Below, piece by piece: positions 52,511 through 62,619 of a stretch of 64,000 nt of DNA. Numbering within the stretch: the stretch's first letter is position 1; each line of letters opens with the position of its first letter. The notes under the pieces are model-generated. The model saw only the letters and a list, made by a program, of their open reading frames with translations, was not told the origin of the DNA and made no database searches. Where the stretch lies: contig CAJWFK010000010.1 in the NCBI GenBank assembly GCA_913031125.1, forward strand, positions 19,676 through 83,675, read 5' to 3'. This DNA comes from an uncultured Woeseia sp. Lineage in GTDB: Bacteria > Pseudomonadota > Gammaproteobacteria > Steroidobacterales > Woeseiaceae. Position numbers and translations under genes: made by a program.

Positions 52511-53623
52511 ATGGCACCCATTTCTCGGCGACAATTTATACTGGGAACCACTTTAGCTGGAGTGAATCTCTTACCAACAGGTCAATTGATTCCAAAAGCA
52601 ATTGGTGCAGAACTAGTGCGACCGGATTATATGATTCGTGCCAGCACTAACGAAAATCCCTGGGGCCCTTCGAGAGTTGCTTTGCAAGCTATCCTTGATT
52701 CAGTAAAAAAGTCCAACCTCTATAGTGGCGATCGTCGTAAGCTGGGTGAGTTGTTGGCTGAAATTAACAATATTCCACAAGATCATGTCACCGTGGGTAC
52801 GGGCTCAGGAGAAATTTTACGCACCGCGGCCCTTCTTGCGAATATGGAAGATGGTTCTATTGTTGCTCCAGATCCTACCTACCATGACCTTATCCGCTAT
52901 GCCGAACGGGCCGGCTCAACAATAATTCGCGTGCCGGTCAACCATGAAACGAAAGAAATTGACCTTAATGCACTCTACAAAGCCATTCGTCATGACACAC
53001 GGTGTGTTTATCTCGCTAATCCGAATAATCCCATACCTTCTATTATAGAAAAAAGTTCGTTGAAGGACTTCGTAACTGAGGTATCTAAAAAATGTATGGT
53101 ATTTGTCGATGAAGCATATTTCGAATTTGTTGAAGATCCCGTATATGAATCCATGATGGGTCTAGTCCGTAATGAACACCAAAACGTAATAGTCGCACGC
53201 ACAGCATCTAAAATTCACGGATTAGCCGGGCTTCGAGTAGGTTTTGGATTTGCACACCCGGACATAATAAAACGCATTAATTCAGCTAAAACAGGTGCGC
53301 TTAATGTATTGGGAATAAATGCAGCAATAGCCAGCTATCAGGATAAGGAATTCCAGAATTTTACGATTCGAAAAAATAAGGAATCATTACGCATGGTTGA
53401 AGATCTATTTGATTCCCTAAACGTGCGGTATATCAAGTCGCATGCAAACTTTACTTTCTTGCATACAGGTCGTGACATTCAAAAAGTCCGCCGCGAATTT
53501 TATGATGAAGGTATTATGGTGGGAAGACCATTCCCACCAATGACTGACTGGCTGAGGGTAAGCATGGGTAAGCCACACGAGATGGAATATTTCGTACAGA
53601 CCTACCAGAAACTAATGGGATAA
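52511..53623 (+). CDS. Tat-exported HisC-like aminotransferase
   Basis: From the ATG at 52511 the protein has 370 residues. It begins with a twin-arginine signal, ISRRQFILGTTLAG, then a class-I/II PLP aminotransferase of the histidinol-phosphate type: TNENPWGPS, VGTGSGEILR, DPTYHDLIRYAERAG, LANPNNPIPS, and the PLP-lysine motif TASKIHGLAGLRVGFG. Export of such an enzyme implies a periplasmic amino-donor substrate. Frames upstream reach a TTG at 52481, giving a less Tat-like N-terminus. The neighbours do not indicate a pathway. Confidence 0.82.
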   Translation: MAPISRRQFILGTTLAGVNLLPTGQLIPKAIGAELVRPDYMIRASTNENPWGPSRVALQAILDSVKKSNLYSGDRRKLGELLAEINNIPQDHVTVGTGSGEILRTAALLANMEDGSIVAPDPTYHDLIRYAERAGSTIIRVPVNHETKEIDLNALYKAIRHDTRCVYLANPNNPIPSIIEKSSLKDFVTEVSKKCMVFVDEAYFEFVEDPVYESMMGLVRNEHQNVIVARTASKIHGLAGLRVGFGFAHPDIIKRINSAKTGALNVLGINAAIASYQDKEFQNFTIRKNKESLRMVEDLFDSLNVRYIKSHANFTFLHTGRDIQKVRREFYDEGIMVGRPFPPMTDWLRVSMGKPHEMEYFVQTYQKLMG

Positions 53624-53663
53624 CTCAACTAACCATCGAAACAATCAGTACGGTGATATTTTT

Positions 53664-55754
53664 TTAATCTTCGCTGCCTACTGCCTTCATGGACAACCGA
53701 ACTCGACCCTGACGATCGACCTCAAGCACCTTAACCTTAACGGTATCTCCCTCCGACAACTTGTCACTTACCTTCTCAACACGTTCATTTGAGATCTGCG
53801 AAATGTGGACCAAGCCATCTTTTCCGGGCAATATAGTAACGAACGCTCCGAAATCCATAAGCTTAGCGACCTTTCCGTCATAAACATGGCCCACCTCAAC
53901 ATCGGCGGTTATTAAATCAATTCTGCGTTTCGCTTCCCTTCCAGAAGCTCCGTCTACCGAAGCAATTTTTACCGTCCCATCCTGATCAATATCGATAGTT
54001 GCTCCGGTCTCCTCAGTCATTGCCCGAATAACTGAGCCACCTTTACCGATCACATCACGAATCTTTTCTGGATCGATTTTAAAAGTCGTTATTGTCGGAG
54101 CCCATTCGGACATTTCTTCTCTCGGTGAAGAAATGACTTTCGCCATTTCATCCAGAATATGAAGTCGGGCTACTTTTGCCTGATCTAGCGCCACGCTCAT
54201 TATTTCCTGCGTAATCCCTTGAATTTTTATATCCATCTGCAAAGCAGTAATACCATCTACCGAGCCTGCCACTTTAAAATCCATATCACCTAAGTGATCC
54301 TCATCCCCAAGAATATCAGTCAGCACCGCAAAATCGTCGCCTTCTTTTACAAGTCCCATAGCTACACCAGCCACTGGAGCTTTAATAGGTACGCCCGCGT
54401 CCATCAATGACAGACTAGTGCCACAAACCGACGCCATCGAACTGGAACCATTCGACTCAGTAATTTCTGAGACAACCCGAATTACATACGGAAAATCCTC
54501 TAGTGTCGGCATCACGGCCTGTACACCTCTCCGTGCCAGTTTCCCATGGCCTATCTCTCGACGTTTTGGTGAACCTATAAATCCCGTCTCCCCCACGCAA
54601 TAAGGCGGAAAATTGTAATGCAACATAAATGGCTCTTTCCGTTCACCTTCTATCGCGTCGATTATCTGAGCGTCACGTCCGGTGCCGAGAGTCGTCGCAA
54701 CAATTGCCTGAGTCTCTCCTCTGGTAAATACGGCAGAGCCGTGAGTGCGCGGCAGTTCGCCTACCTTCACATCAATTGGACGGACCGTGGTTGTATCACG
54801 ACCATCTATGCGGGCCTCACCTGCGATAACTCGTTCCCTTACTATTTTTTTCTCACACTTTGCTAAGACTCCTGACACTTCTTCCGGTGTCCACTCAGCG
54901 TCATCACCGTCGGTCAGCGCAACCACTGCGGCAGACTTAGCCTCCCCAACAGCAGCCTGGCGCTCCACCTTTTCTGTAATACGATAAGCATCCGATAATC
55001 CACGTTCCGCAGCCTCGATAACCGCTTGTTCTAAACCTTTGTCTTCTTCCGGTGCCTGCCAATCCCAAGCTGGCTTTCCAACCTCCTCGGCCAACTCATT
55101 AATAGCCTGAATAGCTGTCTGCATTTGTTCATGACCGAACATAACCGCCCCGAGCATGACTTCTTCAGAAAGAATTTTAGCTTCCGACTCAACCATCAAG
55201 ACAGCATCTGTCGTGCCAGCTACAACCAAGTCAAGATCGGAGTCAACTAAATCCGAAACACCTGGGTTTAAGACGTAGCTGCCGTTCTGGTAACCCACTT
55301 TCGCAGCACCAACTGGGCCTGCAAAGGGCATTCCAGAAATTGCTAAAGCTGCAGAAGCACCGATAAGCGCCGGGATATCAGGGTCCACCTCCGGATTAAG
55401 GGATACCACTGTCGCAATCACCTGCACCTCATTCTTAAAACCTTTCGGAAAGAGTGGCCGGATTGGTCTATCGATCAAACGACAGACAAGGATTTCTTTT
55501 TCACTTGGACGGCCTTCTCGTTTGAAAAAGCCACCAGGAATTTTGCCCGCCGCATAAGTTTTCTCTTGATAATTAACAGTGAGCGGGAAAAAATCTCTAC
55601 CTGGGTCCGCGGCCTTCCTGCCGACGGCCGTTACTAGAACAACAGTATCCGACATGTTGACTAGGACAGCACCGTCTGCCTGTCTCGCGATAGCACCAGT
55701 TTCAATCGTTATCTCATGCTCTCCATACTGGAAAGACTTTATAATTGGTTTCAC
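53664..55754 (-). CDS. pnp: polyribonucleotide nucleotidyltransferase (PNPase)
   Basis: The 3'-5' phosphorolytic exoribonuclease of the degradosome. Two RNase PH-like cores are visible, the first with [35 protein letters not shown] and the second with [19 protein letters not shown] and SDVS-type sequences. A KH domain ([24 protein letters not shown]) and an S1 domain ([35 protein letters not shown]) finish the 696 residues. Last gene of the rimP-nusA-infB-rbfA-truB-rpsO-pnp cluster. Confidence 0.97.
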   Translation of the reverse strand: MKPIIKSFQYGEHEITIETGAIARQADGAVLVNMSDTVVLVTAVGRKAADPGRDFFPLTVNYQEKTYAAGKIPGGFFKREGRPSEKEILVCRLIDRPIRPLFPKGFKNEVQVIATVVSLNPEVDPDIPALIGASAALAISGMPFAGPVGAAKVGYQNGSYVLNPGVSDLVDSDLDLVVAGTTDAVLMVESEAKILSEEVMLGAVMFGHEQMQTAIQAINELAEEVGKPAWDWQAPEEDKGLEQAVIEAAERGLSDAYRITEKVERQAAVGEAKSAAVVALTDGDDAEWTPEEVSGVLAKCEKKIVRERVIAGEARIDGRDTTTVRPIDVKVGELPRTHGSAVFTRGETQAIVATTLGTGRDAQIIDAIEGERKEPFMLHYNFPPYCVGETGFIGSPKRREIGHGKLARRGVQAVMPTLEDFPYVIRVVSEITESNGSSSMASVCGTSLSLMDAGVPIKAPVAGVAMGLVKEGDDFAVLTDILGDEDHLGDMDFKVAGSVDGITALQMDIKIQGITQEIMSVALDQAKVARLHILDEMAKVISSPREEMSEWAPTITTFKIDPEKIRDVIGKGGSVIRAMTEETGATIDIDQDGTVKIASVDGASGREAKRRIDLITADVEVGHVYDGKVAKLMDFGAFVTILPGKDGLVHISQISNERVEKVSDKLSEGDTVKVKVLEVDRQGRVRLSMKAVGSED

Positions 55755-55782
55755 TTTAATTTTCTCATTATTGCGGATATGG

Positions 55783-55814
55783 CGGCCAAGATTTCTACTT
55801 CCGAGCTATGGCCG
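55783..55814 (-). promoter_or_regulatory. leader hairpin between rpsO and pnp
   Basis: On the minus strand CGGCCA (55809-55814) and TGGCCG (55783-55788) can form a 6-bp stem enclosing a 20-nt loop with partial further pairing. In Escherichia coli the pnp leader contains an RNase III-cleaved helix for autoregulation. This could be its counterpart; inference only. Confidence 0.4.
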
Positions 55815-55852
55815 AAATTGGTTAAATTGATTTCCTTTAAGCGCCGATTGAA

Positions 55853-56122
55853 TTAGCGGCGCAGACCGAGCCGAGTAATTAGATCGCGATATCGTCCTTG
55901 ATCTTTTGCTTTAAGATAATCAAGTAGCTTGCGCCGCTTGTTAACCATTCTCAAAAGACCCTGACGAGAGTGATGATCTTTTTTATGATCGCCAAAGTGC
56001 TCGGTCAATCCTGAAATTCTTGCAGATAGTAAGGCAACCTGAACCTCCGGTGACCCAGTATCATTTTCGTCACGGGCATAGTCCGCTACGATTTTACTCT
56101 TGCTTTCACTTGAAAGTGACAT
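55853..56122 (-). CDS. rpsO: 30S ribosomal protein S15
   Basis: 89 residues, the normal size. Binds 16S rRNA near h22. Motifs: [59 protein letters not shown] and [13 protein letters not shown]. Lies between truB and pnp. Confidence 0.97.
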   Translation of the reverse strand: MSLSSESKSKIVADYARDENDTGSPEVQVALLSARISGLTEHFGDHKKDHHSRQGLLRMVNKRRKLLDYLKAKDQGRYRDLITRLGLRR

Positions 56123-56252
56123 ACCTTAGAAACTCCAATAGTTCTTCTTTATTTTTACCCTAATTTTTGAGCGGCGTATTCTAGCGGTAGATCTATTAAT
56201 AGTCTAACACTCCAAAACCTGTTGATCCTTTGTCAGCCAGTTACCTCCCTGC

Positions 56253-57188
56253 TTAGTCAGGTAATGTAAAAAGCCTTTTAGGGGTAACAATCCCTTTACC
56301 TAATGACTCCCCAACACCGAGAAACTTATTTTTTACCGTATAAACCGTTACAAAACCTAGATCTTTGCATCCCGGGTTAACCGGTTGCCCCCTATTAAAT
56401 TTAATCACATCCTCTTTCTGTAAAGTGCAAGAAGGCCATTTATTGAGCGCTGCATCTGGCGACAACAGTCGTGCACGAAGACGGTCAGGATCCTCTTTAG
56501 CAACCAACTCAGCGCTCTCTAGATCCAGCATGTCATCAGCATTAAAATCGCCAACTGACTCCCGATGTAATTTTGTAGTATGCGCGACGGTGCCAACTGA
56601 CTTTGCAATGTCCTCAACCAAAGTCCTGATATAGGTGCCTTTCGAACAATGGACACGAAATACTAATCGAGTATCCCTTATCTCGATCAAATCCATCAGA
56701 CGGATATAAATTTTCCTCGCTTTCCGCTCTATCGTCTTTCCTTGACGGGCCAGTTCGTAGAGCCTCTTGCCATTTATTTTAAGGGCAGAGTACATCGGAG
56801 GAATCTGATCGCTGTTCCCGACAAATTCTCTTAAAATGACTTGCCAGGCCGCATAATCTAAAACCGGAACCGGCTGCGTTTCTGTAATTTTCCCATCTGC
56901 GTCTCCTGTGTCCGTAGCCTCTCCTAGTTGTGCTGTTACGCGGTAAGTCTTATCAGCCTCTAGAAGGTAAGCGCATAGTTTTGTCGCTTCTCCAAAACAA
57001 AGAGGTAACATTCCAGTAGCTGCCGGATCAAGGCTTCCGGTATGCCCTCCCTTATCTGCCTTTATGAAACGTTTTACTTTTTGCAACGCTTCATTGGATG
57101 TCATCCCTGCCGGCTTATTAAGGAGCAATACACCATTGACCCTGTTCGACTTTCGAGAACTTTGTACTCCTCCTGCATTAGGCTCCAC
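56253..57188 (-). CDS. truB: tRNA pseudouridine(55) synthase
   Basis: Makes Psi55 in the T loop of tRNAs. GTG start at 57188 overlaps the rbfA stop by one base and has AGGGGAA upstream. The catalytic Asp is in GHTGSLDPAATGMLPLC (Asp54). Other segments are YRVTAQLGEATDTGDADG, RKARKIYIRLMDLIEI and CSKGTYIRTLVEDIAKSVG. 311 residues including a C-terminal PUA-like region. Confidence 0.95.
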   Translation of the reverse strand: MEPNAGGVQSSRKSNRVNGVLLLNKPAGMTSNEALQKVKRFIKADKGGHTGSLDPAATGMLPLCFGEATKLCAYLLEADKTYRVTAQLGEATDTGDADGKITETQPVPVLDYAAWQVILREFVGNSDQIPPMYSALKINGKRLYELARQGKTIERKARKIYIRLMDLIEIRDTRLVFRVHCSKGTYIRTLVEDIAKSVGTVAHTTKLHRESVGDFNADDMLDLESAELVAKEDPDRLRARLLSPDAALNKWPSCTLQKEDVIKFNRGQPVNPGCKDLGFVTVYTVKNKFLGVGESLGKGIVTPKRLFTLPD

Positions 57189-57550
57189 TATAAGTTCCCC
57201 TTAGGCATTTTTGCTTCTTCTATTAGCCTAGCTATCTCAGCACCTTGTGCACTACTGTCATCATGCACAAACCTAAGTTCAGGAACATGCCTAATCATTA
57301 GCTCCCCCCCCAGTTTACGGCGCAAAAAGCCAGCGGCCCTCTCTAGGCTTTCATAAACGAGTGCTGCATCAGCGTCCGGTTCAAGCATATTAAAGTAGAC
57401 TTTTGCAACGCTAAGATCACGAGATAAATCAACCTCTGTCAAAGATACGTTGGCAAGGCCCGGGTCCTTAATCTCAAATCGTATAAGTGAACTTAATACT
57501 CTTAGAAGTTGCGCCCGGAGTCGTTGGTGACGTGCAAATTCTCGAGGCAT
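57188..57550 (-). CDS. rbfA: ribosome-binding factor A
   Basis: A KH-fold 30S maturation factor. 120 residues with QRLRAQLLRVLSSLIRFEIKDPGLANVSLTEVDLSRDLSVAKVYF, which is the conserved RbfA core. Sits 4 bp after infB and is coupled to truB. Confidence 0.95.
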   Translation of the reverse strand: MPREFARHQRLRAQLLRVLSSLIRFEIKDPGLANVSLTEVDLSRDLSVAKVYFNMLEPDADAALVYESLERAAGFLRRKLGGELMIRHVPELRFVHDDSSAQGAEIARLIEEAKMPKGNL

Positions 57551-57554
57551 TGAG

Positions 57555-60074
57555 CTAATCTAGAGTTCGAGCAATTTCTACCCGCTCATAGCACTCAATC
57601 TGATCACCTACTTTGACATCCTTATAATTTTTTACACCTATACCGCATTCGGTGCCGCTACGAACCTCTTTAACATCATCTTTAAAGCGCCGAAGAGATT
57701 CCAACTCTCCCTCATAAATAACGACGTTATCTCGGAGCACACGTATTGGATTCGACCGGCGAACCTGCCCTTCCAACACTATGCTCCCTGCAATATCACC
57801 AAACTTCGGAGATAAAAATACCTCCTTGACTTCCGCAAGCCCAACAATATTTTCACGGACCTCTGGTGTGAGCAGACCGCTTACAGCAGCCTTAACATCA
57901 TCAATAGCTTCGTAAATAATACTGTAATAGCGAACATCGACTCCTAACTCTTTGACGGCCGTTCGTGCTGACGCATCAGCGCGAACATTAAATCCTATAA
58001 TTACCGCCTGAGAAGCAGCTGCAAGTGTTGCATCTGACTCAGTGATACCTCCTACTCCAGCACTTATAACTTTGACGCTCACCTCTTCATTAGACAGTTT
58101 CGTTAACGCGTCTCTGAGGGCTTCGGTACTGCCATGGACATCTGATTTAATCATCACAGATACTACTTTTGCATCGGCCTCAGTCATCTGACTAAACATA
58201 TCTTCAAGCTTCGAAGCCTGCTGAGCAGCAAGCTTGTTTTCACGCGTTTTCGACTGCCTGAATTCAGCCACCTCCCGCGCCTTCCTCTCGTTCTTAACAA
58301 CAAGAAAATCATCACCGGCGTTTGGCGTTCTAGATAATCCAAGAACAACTGCGGGTATAGATGGTCCAGCATCCATTATTTTATTCTGAGTTTCATCAAA
58401 CATGCTCCGTACACGTCCGAATTCTTCCCCTGCGATAAGCATGTCGCCCTGCTTAAGAACACCTTCTTGAACTAAAATGGTCGCAACAGCGCCTCGCCCT
58501 TTTTCGAGACTTGACTCAATAACGATTCCTCGCGCTGGCCCCTCAGCAACAGCCTTTAAATCCATAACTTCGGCCTGCAGTAAAACCGCATCCAATATGG
58601 CATCCACCCCTTCCCCAGTTTCCGCGGACACATTCGCAAACAAATGTTCACCACCCCAGTCTTCTGGAATGATTTCGTGCGCCGATAACTCATTTTTTAC
58701 ACGCTCAGGATCAGCACTTTCCTTATCAATTTTATTTATTGCTACAACAATCGGGACCTGCGCAGCTTTTGCGTGTTCTATGGCTTCGATCGTCTGGGGT
58801 TTAACGCCATCGTCAGCTGCTACTACCAGTATCACAATGTCAGTCGTCTGCGCACCACGAGCACGCATTTGGCTGAATGCCGCATGTCCGGGGGTATCAA
58901 GGAAAGTGATCTGGCCTTTCTCTGTGGTAACAGCATAAGCACCGATGTGTTGTGTGATACCACCCGCCTCTCCAGCCGCTACTTTAGTCCGACGAATATA
59001 GTCAAGCAAGGATGTCTTTCCATGATCAACATGCCCCATAATTGTCACTACCGGCGCTCTTGAAACCGCCTCCCCATCCGATCGCTCATCCTTTAGCAGG
59101 TCCTCATCAAGCTCGGTGCCAGAAAAAGGTTTGGCCACGTGCCCTAACTCCTCGACCACTAAAATTGCCGTATCCTGATCGATTATCTGGTTAATCGTAA
59201 CCATCGCTCCCATGTTGAAGAGCACTTTTACTACCTCGTTACCCTTAATCGCCATTTTTTGAGCCAACTCAGATACAGCAATATTTTCAGGAACCTCAAC
59301 CTCATGAATAACTGGGGCCGTTGGCTTTTCAAAGCCATGCTGACCATCACTACTAATCGAAACCGGACGACGGCGGACCGGTGTTTTACGCTTTCTCCGC
59401 CCACTTTTGTTTCCGGCGACGTGAAGTTCTTTGCGGCCGTAGCGTGTATCTGCCGGGGCCTTCGGTTTTTTCTTTTCCTTTTCTTTCTGCTTACGTTGAC
59501 GAGCCTCCTGTTCCGCCTTCTCCGCTTTCGCACGATCTTCAGCCGCTACCAATGCCGCCTTTTCTGCAGCTTCTCTAGCCTCCTCCTCAGCTTTTTGTCT
59601 AGCCTCTTCTAGTCGTCCAGCCTCCTCTGCAGCTTGTTCCGCAGCTTCTTGTTCCGCTTTTAGACGCTCTTGTTCCCGCTGCTCGGCATCCACCTTTTCC
59701 TGCTCTTCCTGCCGCTGTCGATCTAACTCCTCCTGTTCTTTCTGTGCTTCTTTTTCGAGCACATCGCGCTTGATATATGTCCTTTTACGACGCACCTCGA
59801 CATTAACGGTCCGAGATCGGCCCTGAGCGCCAGATAATCTCAATTCAGATTGGGATTTTCGTCGTAACGTGATCCGACGAGGTGCTCCAAGCGAAGCTGT
59901 ATCTTCCTGGCCATGACTTCGCCGCAAAAACGTTAATAATTCCAGTTTCGCCTCGTCACTAATAAGGCCCTCGGCACCACTGACTTCAATACCCGCATCA
60001 TCAAGCTGCGAAAGCAATTTCTCCACAGGTACCTTTAATACCTCGGCAAATTGTGCGACGGTGACATCAGCCAT
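57555..60074 (-). CDS. infB: translation initiation factor IF-2
   Basis: GTPase that brings initiator tRNA to the 30S subunit. 839 residues. An N-terminal IF2_N domain ([22 protein letters not shown]) is followed by a long charged Ala/Glu/Lys helix to about residue 210. The G domain contains [15 protein letters not shown], the [12 protein letters not shown] switch and NKIDKESAD. Domain II and C-domains follow. The order nusA-infB-rbfA is conserved. Confidence 0.97.
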   Translation of the reverse strand: MADVTVAQFAEVLKVPVEKLLSQLDDAGIEVSGAEGLISDEAKLELLTFLRRSHGQEDTASLGAPRRITLRRKSQSELRLSGAQGRSRTVNVEVRRKRTYIKRDVLEKEAQKEQEELDRQRQEEQEKVDAEQREQERLKAEQEAAEQAAEEAGRLEEARQKAEEEAREAAEKAALVAAEDRAKAEKAEQEARQRKQKEKEKKKPKAPADTRYGRKELHVAGNKSGRRKRKTPVRRRPVSISSDGQHGFEKPTAPVIHEVEVPENIAVSELAQKMAIKGNEVVKVLFNMGAMVTINQIIDQDTAILVVEELGHVAKPFSGTELDEDLLKDERSDGEAVSRAPVVTIMGHVDHGKTSLLDYIRRTKVAAGEAGGITQHIGAYAVTTEKGQITFLDTPGHAAFSQMRARGAQTTDIVILVVAADDGVKPQTIEAIEHAKAAQVPIVVAINKIDKESADPERVKNELSAHEIIPEDWGGEHLFANVSAETGEGVDAILDAVLLQAEVMDLKAVAEGPARGIVIESSLEKGRGAVATILVQEGVLKQGDMLIAGEEFGRVRSMFDETQNKIMDAGPSIPAVVLGLSRTPNAGDDFLVVKNERKAREVAEFRQSKTRENKLAAQQASKLEDMFSQMTEADAKVVSVMIKSDVHGSTEALRDALTKLSNEEVSVKVISAGVGGITESDATLAAASQAVIIGFNVRADASARTAVKELGVDVRYYSIIYEAIDDVKAAVSGLLTPEVRENIVGLAEVKEVFLSPKFGDIAGSIVLEGQVRRSNPIRVLRDNVVIYEGELESLRRFKDDVKEVRSGTECGIGVKNYKDVKVGDQIECYERVEIARTLD

Positions 60075-60098
60075 AGTGGAACTCCATATCTCCCATTC

Positions 60099-61601
60099 TT
60101 AGACCTCTGACTCAGCTTCAAACCAGTGAGCACGGGCCTTCATGATCAATGCCGCTGCTGCTTCTGGATCCATCTCATTGATTTCAAGGAGATCATCAGT
60201 TGCAAGTTCTGCGAGGTCCTCCCGTGTCACTATTCCTTCACTAGCAAGTTTAAAAGCTAAGCCTCTTTCCATACCCTCAAGAGCAAGTAAATCCTCTGCG
60301 GGCTCAGCCTCGTCGATTTTTTCTTCCTGCACTATTGCCTGAGTCAATAAGACGTCACGCGCCCTGTTACGAAGTTCATCGACGATTTCCTCATCAAACT
60401 CTTCGATCTCAATCAGCTCAGCTGCCGGAACATAAGCAACTTCCTCAATAGTCGAGAATCCCTCTTGCACCAAGATCAACCCAACTTCTTCATCAACATC
60501 GAGCTTTTTGGAGAACATTTCGATGAGATCTCGCATCTCTGCTTCACTCTTTTGTTCGGCATCTGTCTCCGTCATCACATTGAGTTCCCAACCAGAGAGC
60601 TCACTTGCGAGTCGGATATTCTGTCCGCCACGACCGATAGCTTGCGACAACTTGTCCTCATCAACGGCGATATCCATGCTATGCGCATCTTCATCGACCA
60701 CAATCGAGACAACCTCAGCCGGGGACATTGCATTTACCACAAACTGGGCAGAATTATCGTCCCAAAGAATGATGTCCACCCGTTCGCCTGCCAATTCATT
60801 CGACACAGCCTGCACTCGTGCGCCCCTCATTCCAACACAGGCTCCTACCGGGTCGATCCGCGAATCATTACTTTTAACTGCGATTTTTGCCCTGAGGCCC
60901 GGGTCCCGAGCAGCACCCAATATTTCGATCAATCCCTGTCCAACTTCTGGCACCTCGATTTTAAAAAGTTCAACTAAAAACTGTGGCGATGTCCGTGTCA
61001 TAAAAAGTTGTGGTCCTCGCGGTTCCGAACGAACCTCGGTCAACAAAGCTTTCATTCGATCCTGCGGTCGCACAGGTTCACGAGGAACCATTTGCTCACG
61101 TGCGACGAAACCCTCTGCATTTCCACCGAGATCAATATAAACGCCGTTACGATCTACACGCTTGACCAGTCCGGATAACAACTCTCCTTCCCGTCCTGTG
61201 AACTCCTCAACGACCTGCTCTCTTTCTGCTTCTCGTACCTTTTGAACGATGACTTGTTTGGCCGTCTGCGCAGCGATCCTTCCAAACTCAACAGATTCCA
61301 TTGGCACTTCCACGTACCCACCTGGTTCTGCATCTTTATCGACATCGACAGCATCAATCATTCTGAGTTCCCGATCCGGCACCTCAAGCTCATTGGACTC
61401 ATCCTCAAATACCAGCCAACGCCGAAAGGTATCGTATTCGCCAGTCTCCCGGTCTATCGAGACACGCACTTCGATATCCTCTCCATGTCGACGACGTGTC
61501 GCAGACGCGAGTGCTGCTTCAATGGCCTCGAAGATAATCTCTTTCTCCACGCCCTTCTCATTAGAAACGGCGTCAGCAACCATTAATATCTCTTTGCTCA
61601 T
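60099..61601 (-). CDS. nusA: transcription termination/antitermination protein NusA
   Basis: Controls pausing, termination and antitermination. From the ATG at 61601 about 500 residues: N-terminal RNAP-binding domain (SKEILMVADAVSNEKGVEKEII), S1 domain (ELLSGLVKRVDRNGVYIDLGGNAEG), two KH domains (RGARVQAVSNELAGERVDIILWD; SQAIGRGGQNIRLASELSGW) and two C-terminal acidic helix-hairpin-helix repeats, as in gammaproteobacteria. It is also a cofactor for phage Q/N-type regulators, relevant to the prophage here. Confidence 0.96.
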   Translation of the reverse strand: MSKEILMVADAVSNEKGVEKEIIFEAIEAALASATRRRHGEDIEVRVSIDRETGEYDTFRRWLVFEDESNELEVPDRELRMIDAVDVDKDAEPGGYVEVPMESVEFGRIAAQTAKQVIVQKVREAEREQVVEEFTGREGELLSGLVKRVDRNGVYIDLGGNAEGFVAREQMVPREPVRPQDRMKALLTEVRSEPRGPQLFMTRTSPQFLVELFKIEVPEVGQGLIEILGAARDPGLRAKIAVKSNDSRIDPVGACVGMRGARVQAVSNELAGERVDIILWDDNSAQFVVNAMSPAEVVSIVVDEDAHSMDIAVDEDKLSQAIGRGGQNIRLASELSGWELNVMTETDAEQKSEAEMRDLIEMFSKKLDVDEEVGLILVQEGFSTIEEVAYVPAAELIEIEEFDEEIVDELRNRARDVLLTQAIVQEEKIDEAEPAEDLLALEGMERGLAFKLASEGIVTREDLAELATDDLLEINEMDPEAAAALIMKARAHWFEAESEV

Positions 61602-61632
61602 TACCAAGCTACTCCAAACATCGGTTCCATAT

Positions 61633-62079
61633 TCAAAAATCAGGTATTAAACGGGCCGATTCAATTGTCTCCAGGGGTAAACTGAAAGACTTACCGTCCA
61701 CTTCAACTTCGATCTTTTCCTTTACTGCAGATTTTAATGCACCCTTAAAATTACGACGACCATCCAATGGGAACCTAAGCTTCACACGTATATCTTCACC
61801 CATAAAACGCTTGAAGTGTTTCAGCTTTGTTAGCGCTCGATCTAGTCCTGGCGAAGACACCTCAAGCGCGTAATTTCCGGGCATCGGGTCCTCGACCTCC
61901 AGAATCGCACTTACTTGTCGACTAACCACTTCGCAATCTTCGAGGTCAACACCTGACTCTTTATCAATAAAAATACGCACTAGTCCACCATTCTTACCAA
62001 GTTTTACCTCTAGATCTGCCAACTCAAAACCTAAATGCTCGATAGTAGGCTCCAATAATTGTATTAATTTGTCCCTCAA
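61633..62079 (-). CDS. rimP: ribosome maturation factor RimP
   Basis: Needed for 30S assembly. A TTG at 62079 gives MRDKLIQLLEPTIEHLGFELADLEV, matching the normal N-terminus. The open frame extends to an ATG at 62151, but that start would lie inside a terminator hairpin. Further motifs: GGLVRIFIDKESGVDLEDCEVVSRQVSAILEVEDP and YALEVSSPGLDRAL. About 148 residues. First gene of the nusA operon. TTG use would lower its translation. Confidence 0.92.
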   Translation of the reverse strand: MRDKLIQLLEPTIEHLGFELADLEVKLGKNGGLVRIFIDKESGVDLEDCEVVSRQVSAILEVEDPMPGNYALEVSSPGLDRALTKLKHFKRFMGEDIRVKLRFPLDGRRNFKGALKSAVKEKIEVEVDGKSFSLPLETIESARLIPDF

Positions 62080-62129
62080 ATTTTTAACATTCCACTTTAA
62101 TCTATAATTATAACTATTTGTTATAAAAC

Positions 62130-62152
62130 AAAAAATGGGCATAAAGCCCATT
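62130..62152 (-). terminator. intrinsic terminator just before rimP
   Basis: On the minus strand AATGGGC (62146-62152) pairs with GCCCATT (62134-62140) and is followed by a run of T interrupted by G. It lies 51 bp upstream of the rimP start codon and downstream of a second terminator at 62182-62200, inside the operon leader. Confidence 0.8.
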
Positions 62153-62160
62153 TAAATTCC

Positions 62161-62212
62161 TCACAAATATTGTCTTACAATAAAAAACCCCTTTACGGGG
62201 CCTTATTTGTGA
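62161..62212 (-). promoter_or_regulatory. structured nusA-operon leader: three-way-junction RNA with terminator arm
   Basis: A 9-bp outer stem (62161-62169 with 62204-62212, TCACAAATA/TATTTGTGA) encloses two hairpins: CCCC(62188-62191)/GGGG(62197-62200) followed by 6 T on the minus strand, and TTGT/ACAA at 62070-type positions 62070+100 (62170-62173 with 62177-62180). The inner CCCC/GGGG helix plus T-run is an intrinsic terminator, so the fold may decide read-through into rimP. Confidence 0.5.
62182..62200 (-). terminator. short intrinsic terminator in the nusA-operon leader
   Basis: On the minus strand CCCC-GTAAA-GGGG is followed by TTTTTT. Stem is only 4 GC pairs plus flanking GC, so efficiency may be moderate. 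It precedes the second terminator at 62130-62152. Confidence 0.65.
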
Positions 62213-62260
62213 AAATACTGGCCGCGGAACGTCAACTTCCCGCCACCGCTTTGGCGCGCG

Positions 62261-62290
62261 ATTATACGGCAATATTCTATAAATGTGTAA
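62261..62290 (-). promoter_or_regulatory. promoter of the rimP-nusA-infB operon
   Basis: On the minus strand TTACAC (62285-62290) as -35, an 18-bp spacer and a perfect TATAAT (62261-62266). Transcription would start near 62254 and pass through the two terminators and the three-way junction before reaching rimP. Confidence 0.6.
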
Positions 62291-62356
62291 TGAGGAGATC
62301 GAGAACGGTAATAAAAATCGAGCGCCCTATGTATATTGGTTTATCCTCATAAATAA

Positions 62357-62608
62357 ATGGAACCCAAACACAAAAGCAGAGAGGAAAAACAATGCAATAA
62401 GGTATTCAGGTTTGTTTTCCAACGACCCCTCTATAGCATTGTATTGATGGTCATCATCTCTGGCGCCATTTATGCAAAATTTCGCAGTGGTGAAGCATCG
62501 AGATCACCCACGGAAAATGCGCCTCGTTTACCGATAACAAACCCCTTACTCGAACCAAACCGCCCAGATCTTATCGGGGAACCGAGGATCGATGACGAAA
62601 GGCAATAA
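62357..62608 (+). CDS. small single-span membrane protein, unknown
   Basis: An 83-residue protein with a basic N-terminus, one membrane helix (LYSIVLMVIISGAIYA) and a proline-rich C-terminal tail (ENAPRLPITNPLLEPNRPDLIGEP). No Shine-Dalgarno stands out. It lies divergent from rimP and convergent with the lipoprotein gene that ends 11 bp after its stop. No family is recognised; it may not be translated. Confidence 0.4.
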   Translation: MEPKHKSREEKQCNKVFRFVFQRPLYSIVLMVIISGAIYAKFRSGEASRSPTENAPRLPITNPLLEPNRPDLIGEPRIDDERQ

Positions 62609-62619
62609 GAAGGTATCCC

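Noticed and set aside
62083..62151. Longer RimP N-terminus from the ATG at 62151
   Set aside because: It would translate the terminator stem and adds residues not found in the family; TTG 62079 gives the normal start.
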